In this document: one piece after another, positions 1 through 8,801 of the stretch
How positions within the stretch are numbered: position 1 is the first letter of the stretch
How the letters are laid out: the number at the start of each line of letters is the position of its first letter
DNA from: an uncultured Rhodopila sp.
GTDB taxonomy: Bacteria > Pseudomonadota > Alphaproteobacteria > Acetobacterales > Acetobacteraceae
NCBI GenBank assembly: GCA_903932145.1
Contig: CAIZFE010000049.1
Span: forward strand, 1 to 47,962
DNA length: 47,962 nt
Direction: 5' to 3'
Made by a program: the position numbers and the translations under genes
The notes under the pieces: generated by a model
What the model was told of the DNA's origin: nothing
Database searches by the model: none
Seen by the model: the letters and a program-made list of their open reading frames with translations, nothing else

Positions 1-30
1 CGGGTGCTTTGTCGAACCAAGGAACATGGC

Positions 31-1218
31 TCAGTCAGCAAGATGACCCTTGCCGAGTAGGCCAGGCGCCGGATACTGTTTCTTGCCCAATGGTGGGTGA
101 GACTGAAAACGCCTCACACACAGAAAAGCTGACACTCCCTGTTGGGTGCCCATTTCTTTAACGATGTCAGCACCCGAATCGCTGGATCCATCGTCCACAA
201 CGATGATCTCATCGGGCGGCAAGGTCTGATCGAAAACGCTCCTGATGGCTTCCCGAATAAATCGGGCACCATTGTACAGCGGAATGACCACCGTGATAAA
301 CAATACGTCCCGCAGCGGATAGGGTTTCGGTTTCAGAGAAATCTGCCGTTCGAGAAAATCGATCTCCTCGAGACATGCTTCCGCCCCGGCAATGTCACCC
401 TGGCGAAACGCGATACGGGCCTGAGCAGCGATATGCGACAAAAACCGAGGTGCGATCAGATCGCGCGCGTAGAAACGGGAGCAATCCGGCTCGTCAGGAA
501 ACGTGGCGAGCAGCTTACGGGCTAACAATTTAGAGGCATCAGCCCGAGCGGCGCGGTCGGCGACGCCGGGCGGGTAAACTCGCCATTGTCCTGATGGTCG
601 ATCGATAAACACATTCCGATATCCGGCGTGAAACAAGCGGAGGAACAGATCTTCACACTCAAAGCCGCTCAGGCGTTCATCAAATCCGCCGACCTTATCA
701 AAGGCCGATCGGGAGATCATGGAGGCTGACGGTACGATCAGCATGTCGGCCGCCAGGCATTTCCCTAATTGCCGTTTTGGATGTTCAACCGAACAGGTTG
801 ACAACACCGACCTGGTTCGCAAGTGCCCGTCTTCGGTAATTTCATCGAGATCGCTGTAGGACCAGCCCGGAGCGCCTTCCGCTTCGTCTAGGAATGTATG
901 GGAAAGGTCGCGAAGATGGTGTGGATACCAAATATCGTCCTGATCCAGGAACGCGATGAGAGTGCCGCTGGCCTGTTGAACTCCAAAATTGCGCGCGGAA
1001 GCCTGCCCGCCTCTCGGCTTGTGCAATAGGACAAGACGATGAACCCCCGGGTAGGCAGCCACCGCGGCACAACTGTCGTCAGTTGTGCCATCGTCAACGA
1101 CAATCACCTCGAGTGGATCGATACTCTGCGCGAATACGCTGTCGAGAGCTTTCGTGACGAACCGCGCATGATTGGAAAGCGGGATAATTACCGAAATAGT
1201 CATACTTGCCGTGTTCAT
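31..1218 (-). CDS. Family 2 glycosyltransferase with truncated second GT-A domain
   Basis: A predicted cytoplasmic or membrane-associated transferase that moves a sugar from an NDP-sugar onto a glycan acceptor. Residues about 6-230 form a full GT2 domain: SVIIPLSN start, VIVVDDGTTDDS nucleotide-binding motif, RNFGVQQASG, and the FLDQDD metal/acceptor motif. A helical linker follows. From about residue 305 a second GT2 domain begins (VVIPLYNGARFI, IIVVDDGSSDSG) but breaks off after roughly 50 residues and ends in a tail rich in P, G and K that does not look like GT2. The second domain has therefore lost most of its catalytic half, and the tail is read through a short repeated DNA motif. The start at 1218 is plausible; an ATG five codons later (1203) is possible. 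The acceptor sugar cannot be deduced. Confidence 0.8.
   Translation of the reverse strand: MNTASMTISVIIPLSNHARFVTKALDSVFAQSIDPLEVIVVDDGTTDDSCAAVAAYPGVHRLVLLHKPRGGQASARNFGVQQASGTLIAFLDQDDIWYPHHLRDLSHTFLDEAEGAPGWSYSDLDEITEDGHLRTRSVLSTCSVEHPKRQLGKCLAADMLIVPSASMISRSAFDKVGGFDERLSGFECEDLFLRLFHAGYRNVFIDRPSGQWRVYPPGVADRAARADASKLLARKLLATFPDEPDCSRFYARDLIAPRFLSHIAAQARIAFRQGDIAGAEACLEEIDFLERQISLKPKPYPLRDVLFITVVIPLYNGARFIREAIRSVFDQTLPPDEIIVVDDGSSDSGADIVKEMGTQQGVSAFLCVRRFQSHPPLGKKQYPAPGLLGKGHLAD
72..85. repeat. Short repeated motif GATACTGTTTCTTG, copy 1
   Basis: This 14-base motif occurs identically at 72-85 and 7179-7192. Here it lies inside the aberrant 3' end of the glycosyltransferase gene. The second copy lies just after the stop of a short-chain dehydrogenase gene. 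Flanking bases are only loosely similar. It may be the conserved edge of a small dispersed element. No transposase is linked to either copy. Confidence 0.4.
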
Positions 1219-1673
1219 TCTCGACAGATATCATATGCTCATCGTTCTCCCAACCGTGATTATGGCGCGTTTGCCGCTGCCCGAATAAACGGAGAGCGAC
1301 GAGTGAACTCCCAAAAGAGGCGGGTCGAATAGCGACAACCTCCTGCCGTGTAATCGCTTGCGACGGTGTATATTCGGTCCCGTGTGACGTTTTCGAGAAT
1401 GTACAACCAGAAGTCGTTTTTCGGTTGCGGGCCGAAGCCGGCCACGCCGCCGAGCGTCAGCCGATTGACCCGTGGTTGTGGCATAGCGCCCCAACATATG
1501 TTTGAGGGCAGAGAATCATGGCGCCCACCTACCCAAACCCTAAAGTTATCGGATCGCTCCCATTTCTTGCCGAATTTTTAGGAACTCTCCTCTCGACGTG
1601 ATCGCCGGATGCCCCTAGGCTTCGAAGAGGCTAATGCCCACTAAAACAATAAACACGCACAGGGAACGACAAG
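1219..1673. other. Intergenic region between divergent genes, no convincing gene
   Basis: This 455-base gap separates the leftward glycosyltransferase gene from the rightward ABC operon, so it should hold promoters for both. Open frames of 71-97 codons on both strands lack a good ribosome binding site and have compositions unlike the neighbouring genes. I could not assign a clear -35/-10 pair. Confidence 0.5.
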
Positions 1674-2921
1674 ATGACATCACCGACGCTGCCGGCTATC
1701 CGTCGCCGTACACTTATCAAATCCAGCCTGGCGGTCGCGGCGCTGAGCGCGCCGCCGATCATCAGCGCGCGCGGGGAAGTCCCGGTTCGCATCGGCATGG
1801 TCGATCCGTTGACCGGGACGCTGTCCGCCCTCGCCGTCAGCGAGGTCGAAGGCGCCAAGTATACTGTCGAACGGCTGAACAAAAGGAACGGCATCCTCGG
1901 CCGTCAGGTTGAGCTTCTGGTCGAGGATTCCGCCAACGACGTCGGCACGGGTGTGCAAAAGACCCGTAAACTGATTGAGCGCGACAAGGTCGATGTGATC
2001 CTGGGCGACGTGAACTCCGGCATTGCCTACGCCATGATGGGCGTGACCAGTGAGCTAAAGGTCTTCCACATGGTGCCCGGCGGTCATACCGATCCGATCA
2101 CCGGCGCTGATTGTAAGTGGAACACGTTCCGTGTTTGCAACACAACGGCGATGGACGCCGCCGCCGTCACCGGGGAACTGGTAAAGCGTTTCGGCAAGAA
2201 GTTCTTCTTCGTGACGCCGGATTATGCCTATGGCCATACGCTTCAGGCCAACTTCATCAAGAACCTGAAGGCCCTTGGCGGCGAGTATCAGGCGGAACTC
2301 CTGCCGATCACCAACTCGGAATTCTCCGCCACGCTGATCAAGGCGAAGGCCTACAAGCCCGACGTGTTGCTCAATAACATGGGCGGTCTGGCGCAGATCA
2401 ACTGCATGAAGCAGTTCACCCAGTTCGGCATGCAAAAGGAAATGCACCTGGGTGGCGGACTGTACGAAATTGAATCCGTGCGCGCCGTGCCCGCCGACGC
2501 CCAGACTGGTACCTGGGTGATGGAATGGTGGTGGGACCAGCCGAACGTGCCGGAAGTCGTGGCGTTTGTTGCCGATTTCCGCAAAGCCACCGGCAAGACC
2601 CCGACCGCGCGCCATTGGTTCGCCCTCGTTGCCATCGAATCGATCCGGTTGGCGGCCGAAAAAGCCAAGTCACTTGAAGGTCCGAAATTGGCGCTGGCGA
2701 TGGAAGGCATGGAACTGCCGCGCGATATAGCCCTGACCGCCGGGAAGAGCTTTTTCCGGGCCGGCGACCATCAGCTTATGACCGACCTCTTTGTGGGTGA
2801 CGTGCATCCGCCGTCCAAAGGCAATCCGGACGACGTGTTCACCATCGGCAGCGCAGTTCCTGGCGAGGTCGCCGCCGGGTCGGTCGAGTCGACCGGCTGT
2901 AAAATGGTCCACCCCGCCTAA
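1674..2921 (+). CDS. ABC transporter substrate-binding protein (Tat signal; branched-chain amino acid/amide type)
   Basis: A periplasmic receptor that delivers a ligand to the LivHMGF-type importer encoded just downstream. The N-terminus carries a twin-arginine signal (IRRRTLIKSS, then a hydrophobic stretch ending near ISARG). The mature part has the type I periplasmic binding fold of the Leu/Ile/Val and amide/urea receptor family: VRIGMVDPLTGTLSA, ERLNKRNGILGRQVELLVED, and DVILGDVNSG in the first lobe. At 415 aa it has normal length for the family. The gene leads the operon, with 39 bases to the first permease gene. Tat export suggests folding before export. The ligand is not determinable; amides, urea or aromatic acids are as likely as branched-chain amino acids. 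Confidence 0.88.
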   Translation: MTSPTLPAIRRRTLIKSSLAVAALSAPPIISARGEVPVRIGMVDPLTGTLSALAVSEVEGAKYTVERLNKRNGILGRQVELLVEDSANDVGTGVQKTRKLIERDKVDVILGDVNSGIAYAMMGVTSELKVFHMVPGGHTDPITGADCKWNTFRVCNTTAMDAAAVTGELVKRFGKKFFFVTPDYAYGHTLQANFIKNLKALGGEYQAELLPITNSEFSATLIKAKAYKPDVLLNNMGGLAQINCMKQFTQFGMQKEMHLGGGLYEIESVRAVPADAQTGTWVMEWWWDQPNVPEVVAFVADFRKATGKTPTARHWFALVAIESIRLAAEKAKSLEGPKLALAMEGMELPRDIALTAGKSFFRAGDHQLMTDLFVGDVHPPSKGNPDDVFTIGSAVPGEVAAGSVESTGCKMVHPA

Positions 2922-2960
2922 AGGTCTGCCCCTGAACTCTGACCTTCCGAAGGGCGGCCG

Positions 2961-3830
2961 ATGCTGCAACTCGTACTGTACAACGTCACGAACGGGCTGA
3001 TCATCGGCGCCTTCTACGTGCTGATGGCGTTGGGCCTGTCGCTTATCCTCAACCTGTCCAACGTCATCAACTTCGCCCATGGCAACTTCCTTGCCCTGGG
3101 TGGCTATATCGCCTTCGTGCTGACGCCGTTCCTGGGGTACTGGGGGGCGCTGATCGTGTCCCCTCTGATCACCGCATTGTTTGGTTTCGCGATCGAACGG
3201 CTGATGATCCGGCGGGTCTATAGCCGTGATCCGGTTTATAGCCTGCTGCTGACCTTCGGCCTGGCGTTCATCATGCAGGACGCGTGTCGTTACATTTGGG
3301 GACCCAGCGGGCTACAGACGTCGATCCCTGACATCCTGTCGGCGCCGCTGTCGGCCGATTTGTTCTTCATCACCTGGTACCGCATCTTCATGGTCGCGCT
3401 CGTCATTGCGGCGGTCAGCGGGCTGTTTGCCTTCCTGCGCTTCACCCGTGTGGGTATTCGTATCCGTGCCGGCACGCTGGATCTCGACACGGTGTCGATT
3501 CTTGGGGTGAACGTCGGCATGCTGCGGTCCCTGAACTTCGCGGTCGGTTCCTTGCTGGCGGGTTTGGCGGGTGTGCTGGCGGCGGGTCAGGTCGGCCTGA
3601 ACCCGAACATGGGCGACGACCTGCTGATGCCCAGCTTCATCGCCATCATCGTCGGCGGCGTCGGTAGCCTGACCGGCACGTTGTGCGGCGGTTTGCTGAT
3701 CGGCGTGGCCGGTGCGCTTACGACCGTCTTCTGGCCCGCCGCGAGCGAGGCTGTCATCTACGTCATCATGCTTGTCGTTCTGATCCTGCGACCGCGCGGT
3801 TTGATGGGCCAGGAAGGAATGATGTCATGA
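2961..3830 (+). CDS. livH: Branched-chain amino acid-type ABC permease, LivH family
   Basis: One of two inner-membrane permease subunits of the importer. The 289 residues are mostly hydrophobic, with about eight predicted membrane spans. Family landmarks include the N-terminal GLIIGAFYVLMALGLSLILN and INFAHGNFLALGGY, and the coupling region GVNVGMLRSLNFAVGSLLAG. The C-terminal IIVGGVGSLTGTLCGG loop is also typical. Its stop overlaps the next start as ATGA, so the two permeases are probably translationally coupled and made in equal amounts. The symbol indicates family only; substrate specificity lies in the binding protein. Confidence 0.9.
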   Translation: MLQLVLYNVTNGLIIGAFYVLMALGLSLILNLSNVINFAHGNFLALGGYIAFVLTPFLGYWGALIVSPLITALFGFAIERLMIRRVYSRDPVYSLLLTFGLAFIMQDACRYIWGPSGLQTSIPDILSAPLSADLFFITWYRIFMVALVIAAVSGLFAFLRFTRVGIRIRAGTLDLDTVSILGVNVGMLRSLNFAVGSLLAGLAGVLAAGQVGLNPNMGDDLLMPSFIAIIVGGVGSLTGTLCGGLLIGVAGALTTVFWPAASEAVIYVIMLVVLILRPRGLMGQEGMMS

Positions 3831-4813
3831 GCACCGCAACAACCACCGCGGTGACAACCCCGGTGATGCCTGCCCGCCCCTGGCTGACCACCGCCATCAT
3901 TTTCGCGGCGCTGCTGACGGTGCCGGTATGGCTACCCATGCTGGGCGGATACACCGCGCTCGCCGGCCGGGTCCTCGTGCTCGGTCTCGCGGCGATGTCC
4001 TTCAATCTGTTGCTGGGCTTCACCGGCGTGATGAGCTTCGGCCACGCCGCCTATTTCGGTCTGGGTGCCTACGGGGCGGGTCTGACACTGAAATACATAG
4101 CCCCGAGCACGCCGTTGGCGATGGTCGGCGGCGTTTTGCTGGGCGGCATTCTCGGATCGTTGTTCGGCCGCCTGATCGCGCAACGCCGTGGCGTCTATTT
4201 CGCCATGGTGACGGTCGCCTTCGGGCAGATCGCGTTCTACGTCACTTATAGCTGGGACAGCCTGACCGGCGGCTATGACGGACTGCGCGGGTTCTCGCGG
4301 GCGCCGTTGAACCTCGGCTTCACAACGATCGATATCACCAACAACAGCACCTACTTCTACTATTTCCTCTTGTTCGTGTTCGCCGTGGCGACCGGCCTGC
4401 AAGCGTTGCTGCTCGCATCGCCGTTCGGCCGCACCTTGGTCGCAATTCGGGAAAATGAACGCCGAGCGCGGTTTCTGGGCATTCCGATCGAGCGGCATAT
4501 TTGGATGTCATTCTCGATTTCTTGCTGCTTTACCGCACTGGCCGGCGCGCTGTACGCCCTGCTGAACAATTTCGCCGATCCGATGGGCCTGCATTACTCC
4601 CTGTCCGGAGAGATCGTGATTATGACCGTGATGGGCGGCATGCGCGCTTTCTGGGGGCCGCTGATCGGCGCCGCGTTGTTTGTCGTGCTGCAGGATTATA
4701 TCTCGTCGATGACTGTCAACTGGATGTCGTTTGTCGGTCTGATCTTCGTTCTTGTCGTCTTGTTCTTTCCCCGCGGCCTGCTGGGTATGTTGCAGAAGGG
4801 GACCGAGAAATGA
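3827..4813 (+). CDS. livM: Branched-chain amino acid-type ABC permease, LivM family
   Basis: The second permease subunit (328 aa), pairing with the LivH-type protein to form the membrane pore. I chose the ATG at 3827 because it overlaps the livH stop as ATGA and gives a normal N-terminus; a longer upstream reading would run inside livH. Landmarks are FNLLLGFTGVMSFGHAAYFGLGAYGAG in the early spans, the coupling helix around AIRENERRARFLGI, and the late VMGGMRAFWGPLIGA loop followed by FFPRGLLG. The gene is followed by another ATGA overlap with the first ATPase gene. Confidence 0.9.
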   Translation: MSTATTTAVTTPVMPARPWLTTAIIFAALLTVPVWLPMLGGYTALAGRVLVLGLAAMSFNLLLGFTGVMSFGHAAYFGLGAYGAGLTLKYIAPSTPLAMVGGVLLGGILGSLFGRLIAQRRGVYFAMVTVAFGQIAFYVTYSWDSLTGGYDGLRGFSRAPLNLGFTTIDITNNSTYFYYFLLFVFAVATGLQALLLASPFGRTLVAIRENERRARFLGIPIERHIWMSFSISCCFTALAGALYALLNNFADPMGLHYSLSGEIVIMTVMGGMRAFWGPLIGAALFVVLQDYISSMTVNWMSFVGLIFVLVVLFFPRGLLGMLQKGTEK

Positions 4814-5559
4814 GCATGCTCGACATTCGCAATGTGACGAAGCAGTTCGGCAGCCTTGTCGCGGTGAACAGCGTTTCAATGCAGGTCGCGGCCGGCGAGT
4901 TGCGCGCGATCATCGGTCCTAACGGGGCCGGCAAGACGACGTTCTTCAACATGATCTCCGGTTTTTTCTCACCCACCGCCGGCGACATCGTGTTCGACGG
5001 AACCACCGTGACCAAGCTGGCGGTCGCGGAACGGGTGGCCATGGGCATGGCGCGGACGTTCCAGATTACCGAGATTTTCCCGGAACTGACCGTCCGTGAA
5101 AACATCCGTATCGGTGTCGAAAGCGCCCTTGGCCTGCGGCAGCGCTTCTGGATCGGCGCGGCGCAAAAAGCCGCGGTCAATCGCGGCATCGACGAAGCGT
5201 TGATCCTGACCGGACTGACCGTCAATGCCGACCGGCTGGTTGGGGAACTCTCGCACGGGGATCAGCGGGCGGCCGAAATCGCCACCGCGCTGACCCTGAA
5301 GCCTCGGTTGCTGTTGCTGGATGAGCCGACCGCCGGCATGGGGGAACACGAGACTTACGCCGTCGCCAACCTGATCCGCCGTCTGCACAAGAACAGCGCC
5401 TATACGATTGTGCTGATCGAGCACGACATGCGCGTCGTCTTCAATCTGGCCGACAAGATCACGGTGCTGGGCGAAGGCAAGATGCTCGCCGAGGGCACCC
5501 CCGACGAGATCGCTGCCAACCCAATCGTGCAAGAAGCCTATTTGGGGAAAGCCGAATGA
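4810..5559 (+). CDS. livG: ABC transporter ATPase, LivG family
   Basis: A cytoplasmic nucleotide-binding subunit that powers the importer. The 249-aa protein shows the Walker A motif GPNGAGKT (about residue 37), the family-specific GMARTFQIT Q-loop region, an ABC signature altered to LSHGDQR in place of LSGGQ (the SHGDQR form is common in LivG proteins), Walker B LLLLDEPTAGM, and the switch histidine in LIEHDMRVV. Start and stop both overlap neighbours as ATGA, so it belongs to a tightly coupled operon. Confidence 0.92.
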   Translation: MSMLDIRNVTKQFGSLVAVNSVSMQVAAGELRAIIGPNGAGKTTFFNMISGFFSPTAGDIVFDGTTVTKLAVAERVAMGMARTFQITEIFPELTVRENIRIGVESALGLRQRFWIGAAQKAAVNRGIDEALILTGLTVNADRLVGELSHGDQRAAEIATALTLKPRLLLLDEPTAGMGEHETYAVANLIRRLHKNSAYTIVLIEHDMRVVFNLADKITVLGEGKMLAEGTPDEIAANPIVQEAYLGKAE

Positions 5560-6290
5560 GCGCTCTGACAGCCGAGGGGCTGAACACCTATTACGGCAAG
5601 AGCCACATCCTGCATGACGTCGGCATCACCGTCGCCGAAGGGCAAATCACCACCCTGCTCGGTCGCAATGGCGCCGGCAAAAGCACGACGCTGCGGAGCA
5701 TTGTCGGCCTGACGCCGCCACGCTCTGGCAAAGTAACGTTGTTTGGCAAGGATATCACCGGCCAACCGCCGTATCGGATCGCCGCGGCCGGGGTTGGTTT
5801 TGTGCCCGAAGGCCGCAAGGTGTTCGCCAACCTGACGGTGGACGAGAACCTGAAGGTGCCGCTGGAAAGGCCGGGTCCTTACACGATTGACCGCGTGTAC
5901 AAGCTGTTTCCTCGGCTGGCGGAGCGCAAGCAGAACCTCGGGCGTCAGTTGTCCGGCGGTGAGCAGGAGATGCTGTCGATCGGCCGGGCGCTGCTGCTGA
6001 ATCCCCGGCTGCTGATTTTGGATGAGCCGTCGCAGGGATTGGCGCCGCTGATCGTCAAGGAAGTGTTCCGGATTGTCGCGCAGATGCGGGAGGAAGGCAT
6101 CTCCGTGCTGCTGGTGGAGCAGAACGTGCGCATGAGCCTGGAAATCTCCGACCACGCCTACGTGCTGGAGAACGGCCAGATGGTGTATTCCGGTCCGGCT
6201 GCCGAACTGCGGGCCGACGAAAGCCGCATCCAGGCACTGGCAGGCGCGTCGGCCGAGGAATGGAAGCTGGAAGATCTGTTGCCGGTTTAG
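5556..6290 (+). CDS. livF: ABC transporter ATPase, LivF family
   Basis: The second ATPase subunit (244 aa), expected to form a heterodimer with the LivG protein. It has Walker A GRNGAGKST, the GVGFVPEGRKVF stretch typical of LivF, the signature LSGGEQEML, Walker B LLILDEPSQGLAP, and the switch-region LLVEQNVRMSLEI. It is the last gene of the overlapping set. After it come about 110 bases containing a GC-rich hairpin before the short-chain dehydrogenase gene. Confidence 0.92.
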   Translation: MSALTAEGLNTYYGKSHILHDVGITVAEGQITTLLGRNGAGKSTTLRSIVGLTPPRSGKVTLFGKDITGQPPYRIAAAGVGFVPEGRKVFANLTVDENLKVPLERPGPYTIDRVYKLFPRLAERKQNLGRQLSGGEQEMLSIGRALLLNPRLLILDEPSQGLAPLIVKEVFRIVAQMREEGISVLLVEQNVRMSLEISDHAYVLENGQMVYSGPAAELRADESRIQALAGASAEEWKLEDLLPV

Positions 6291-6349
6291 GGGCGGGGCG
6301 GGGCGAGACGGGCTGTTGCCGGTCTGACGGCAATGCGGCAGTAATGGTC

Positions 6350-6371
6350 ATGGCGAGCGTCGGCTCGCCAT
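6350..6371. repeat. Inverted repeat between livF and the SDR gene
   Basis: ATGGCGAGC and GCTCGCCAT form a perfect 9-bp stem around a GTCG loop. No T tract follows on either strand, so a standard intrinsic terminator is unlikely. A REP-like intergenic palindrome or an mRNA-processing hairpin limiting readthrough from the transporter operon are both possible. Confidence 0.5.
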
Positions 6372-6399
6372 CCACGCCCGCAAAGAGGCTTCGTTTCCA

Positions 6400-7164
6400 A
6401 TGTCCCTCCCTCGCCTACCTTCCATGCGTCTGGACGGCCGCCGTGCCCTGGTGACGGGGGCTGGTCGTGGGATCGGTCTGGCCGCCGCCGCCGCACTGGC
6501 CGAGGTCGGTGCGCACGTCACCCTGGTTGCCCGCACCGCCACCGAAATCACCGCCGCCGCCGCTGAAATCCGTGCCGCGGGCGGTGCCGCATCGATCCTG
6601 GTGCTGGACGTCACCGATACTACCGCCGTCCGAGCCGCGATCGAAGTCGCCGACCCGTTCGAGATCCTGGTTAACAACGCCGGCACCAACCGGCCGCGCA
6701 CATTCCTTGATGTGACCGAAGACGACTACGACGCCATTACCGGCTTGAACCAACGGGCAGCGTACTTCGTTGCTCAGGCGGTGGCGAAGAAGATGGCGGC
6801 CGCCGGCAAGGGCGGTTCGATCATCCATATCTCGTCGCAAATGGGCCATGTCGGCGGCCAGAATCGCACCGTCTATTGCATGACCAAGCACGGGATCGAG
6901 GGCCTGACCAAGGCGATGGCCATAGACCTCGCCCCATTTGGTATCCGGGTGAATTCGATCGGTCCGACCTTCATCGATACACCTCTGACAAAACCGTTCT
7001 TTGAGAATGCCGCCTTCCGCGGCGACGTTCTGAGACGGATCAAGTTGGGCAGGCTCGGGACGGTGGAGGACCTGATGGGCGCAGTCGTTTTCCTTGCCGG
7101 AGATGCGGCGGCGCTGGTAACGGGAACGGCGCTGGTCGTCGATGGAGGGTGGACAGCGGAGTAG
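6400..7164 (+). CDS. Short-chain dehydrogenase/reductase (SDR)
   Basis: A cytoplasmic NAD(P)-dependent oxidoreductase of the classical SDR family (254 aa, normal length). The Rossmann motif TGAGRGIG lies near residue 20, the NNAG motif is present in LVNNAGTN, and the catalytic Ser-Tyr-Lys set is seen as HISS and YCMTK. The C-terminal TGTALVVDGGWTAE is characteristic of the SDR subgroup that includes glucose dehydrogenase and 3-oxoacyl-ACP reductase. The start at 6400 has AGAGG upstream; an in-frame ATG at 6424 would also leave the fold intact. It follows the importer genes on the same strand and may act on the imported compound, but that is inference. The substrate is unknown. Confidence 0.88.
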   Translation: MSLPRLPSMRLDGRRALVTGAGRGIGLAAAAALAEVGAHVTLVARTATEITAAAAEIRAAGGAASILVLDVTDTTAVRAAIEVADPFEILVNNAGTNRPRTFLDVTEDDYDAITGLNQRAAYFVAQAVAKKMAAAGKGGSIIHISSQMGHVGGQNRTVYCMTKHGIEGLTKAMAIDLAPFGIRVNSIGPTFIDTPLTKPFFENAAFRGDVLRRIKLGRLGTVEDLMGAVVFLAGDAAALVTGTALVVDGGWTAE

Positions 7165-7178
7165 GTTGCGATGCGGCC

Positions 7179-7192
7179 GATACTGTTTCTTG
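7179..7192. repeat. Short repeated motif GATACTGTTTCTTG, copy 2
   Basis: Identical over 14 bases to the copy at 72-85. It lies 15 bases after the SDR stop codon in a short convergent intergenic region. The meaning is unknown; see the first copy. Confidence 0.4.
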
Positions 7193-7240
7193 ACCGTTAT
7201 GGTCAGGCTCGTCAACCGTGACTCGACGGTGCCGCGGCAG

Positions 7241-7267
7241 GTGGCCGGGACAAGTCGGGCCATGACG
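7241..7267. repeat. REP-like intergenic palindrome
   Basis: GGCCGGGACAAGTCGGGCC followed by ATGACG matches a general type of intergenic palindrome common in alphaproteobacteria, built around GGCC...CAAG...GGCC. A related but different copy lies at 31950-31980. Here it sits between the convergent SDR and CoA-transferase genes. The role is unknown; such repeats can affect transcript ends. Confidence 0.45.
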
Positions 7268-7339
7268 AATAAGCTCCGGGCCATGACGTCATAGAGGGCC
7301 TGGCGATCGGTGTAGTATCGTGTCCCGAGCGTTGCGGGA

Positions 7340-8578
7340 TCAGATCACCCCGGCCTGCGTCCACTCCCGAAGCTCGGCCTCGCTGTGGCCGAGCCAATCC
7401 CCGAAAACAGGACGGTTGTCGGCGCCGAGCGGCACGCTGGGCTGTAACGGCATTAGCGGCGTGCCCTCGAAACGAAGTGGACTGTGCGGCAGCACGACCC
7501 GGCCGAGTTCCGGATGATCGACCCATTGCAGACTGCCGCGTTCGTGCATGTTCTTGTCCACGATGACCTCGGCCAATTCACGCACCGGAGCGCACGGAAC
7601 CGCCGCCGCCAGCATGGCATCGGCAATCACCTGCTTGGGGTGTTGCGACGTCCAGGCCTCCAGCAGATCGTCCACCGCGAACATATTCGCCACGCGTGTC
7701 GATCGCGTCAGGAAGCGGGGATCGGTCTTCAGGTCCGGCCGTCCGATCACATCCAGGATCGAGCGGAAATGCTGATCGCCCGGGGCGTTGATGACAACAA
7801 AGCCATCGGTCGCCTGATAAACGTTGTACGGGGAAATCCCCAGTCCGCCATGGCGGTTGCCGGTCCGGCTCGGTGCGGCGGCGCCGCGAGCGTGCAGCAT
7901 GCCGAGGTTTGACGCCATGGAGGCGTAAACCGCATCTTGCATCGACACTTCCACGACACGGCCTTTGCCGGTGCGCTCCCGCTCGTACAGCGCGGTCATG
8001 ATCGCCGCGTACAGATGAATCCCGGCGCTGAAATCGCACATTGCCGCGCCGGCTTTGACCGGAGGCTGATCCGGGTAGCCGGTGATGCTCATGATCCCCG
8101 ACATCGCCTGCATGACCAGATCCATCGCTGGATAATCCCGGTAAGGTCCGGTTTTGCCGTAGCCGGAACTCGACCCGTAGATCAGGCGCGGATTGATCTC
8201 CAGCAGCGCCGCAGGACCGATGCCGAGCCGGCCGGTCACGCCGGGGGCGAAGTTCTCGACCAGAATATCCGCGCGGGCCACCATCTCCTTCAGCAGGTTT
8301 TTCCCCTGTTCGGATTTCAGGTTCAGCGTCACCGCCTGCTTGTTGGAGTTCAGCATCGCGAACGGCAAATCGGCGCCGCCCATGTCGCCGCGGCTGCGCA
8401 GATGCTCACCACCGAGCGGTTCGACCTTGATGACGGTAGCACCCGCCATTGCCATCAGAAATGCCGCATACGGACCGTTATAAACGTGGGACAGGTCGAT
8501 GACGGTGATGCCCGACAGCGGGTAGGCCTGGTCCGGCACGGTCTTGTGGGGCGGAGGCGCAATTTCGTTGTTTTCCAT
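7340..8578 (-). CDS. Class III (CaiB/BaiF family) CoA-transferase
   Basis: Transfers CoA between an acyl-CoA and a free carboxylic acid in the cytoplasm. The 412-aa protein has the family N-terminus (LSGITVIDLSHVYNGPYAAFLMAMAGATVIKVEPLG is the region; key parts are DLSHVYNGP and IKVEPLGG). LVENFAPGVTGRLGIG follows, then the YPAMDLVMQAMSG region holding the expected catalytic aspartate, and GRVVEVSMQDAV. I chose the ATG at 8578 because AGGAAA precedes it at good spacing; an upstream extension of 105 codons looks non-coding. It is divergent from an enoyl-CoA hydratase gene, with a shared promoter region of about 220 bases, pointing to one acyl-CoA pathway. The substrate is unknown. Confidence 0.88.
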   Translation of the reverse strand: MENNEIAPPPHKTVPDQAYPLSGITVIDLSHVYNGPYAAFLMAMAGATVIKVEPLGGEHLRSRGDMGGADLPFAMLNSNKQAVTLNLKSEQGKNLLKEMVARADILVENFAPGVTGRLGIGPAALLEINPRLIYGSSSGYGKTGPYRDYPAMDLVMQAMSGIMSITGYPDQPPVKAGAAMCDFSAGIHLYAAIMTALYERERTGKGRVVEVSMQDAVYASMASNLGMLHARGAAAPSRTGNRHGGLGISPYNVYQATDGFVVINAPGDQHFRSILDVIGRPDLKTDPRFLTRSTRVANMFAVDDLLEAWTSQHPKQVIADAMLAAAVPCAPVRELAEVIVDKNMHERGSLQWVDHPELGRVVLPHSPLRFEGTPLMPLQPSVPLGADNRPVFGDWLGHSEAELREWTQAGVI

Positions 8579-8801
8579 CGTCGTTTCCTGCCGGGCCTGT
8601 TCGCGTGCCGCCGATGTCGAATCGACCTGACACTTGGTCGGCACATGGTCCATTTCGTCCCGGCCTTCGTCAACCAGAGCGCGGTCTGTCCGGGTGCGAA
8701 CAAAGCCGGACCCGACGGCGTTTGACCCGGGACGTGTCCCGCCTATGATCCACCAGGATCGATACCCCAGTGTATCTTTTGCAATGAAACCGGAGAACGC
8801 C

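Noticed and set aside
1260..1581. Short frames upstream of the ABC operon on both strands
   Set aside because: Overlapping frames of 71-88 codons without domain, SD or plausible partner; better read as promoter region.
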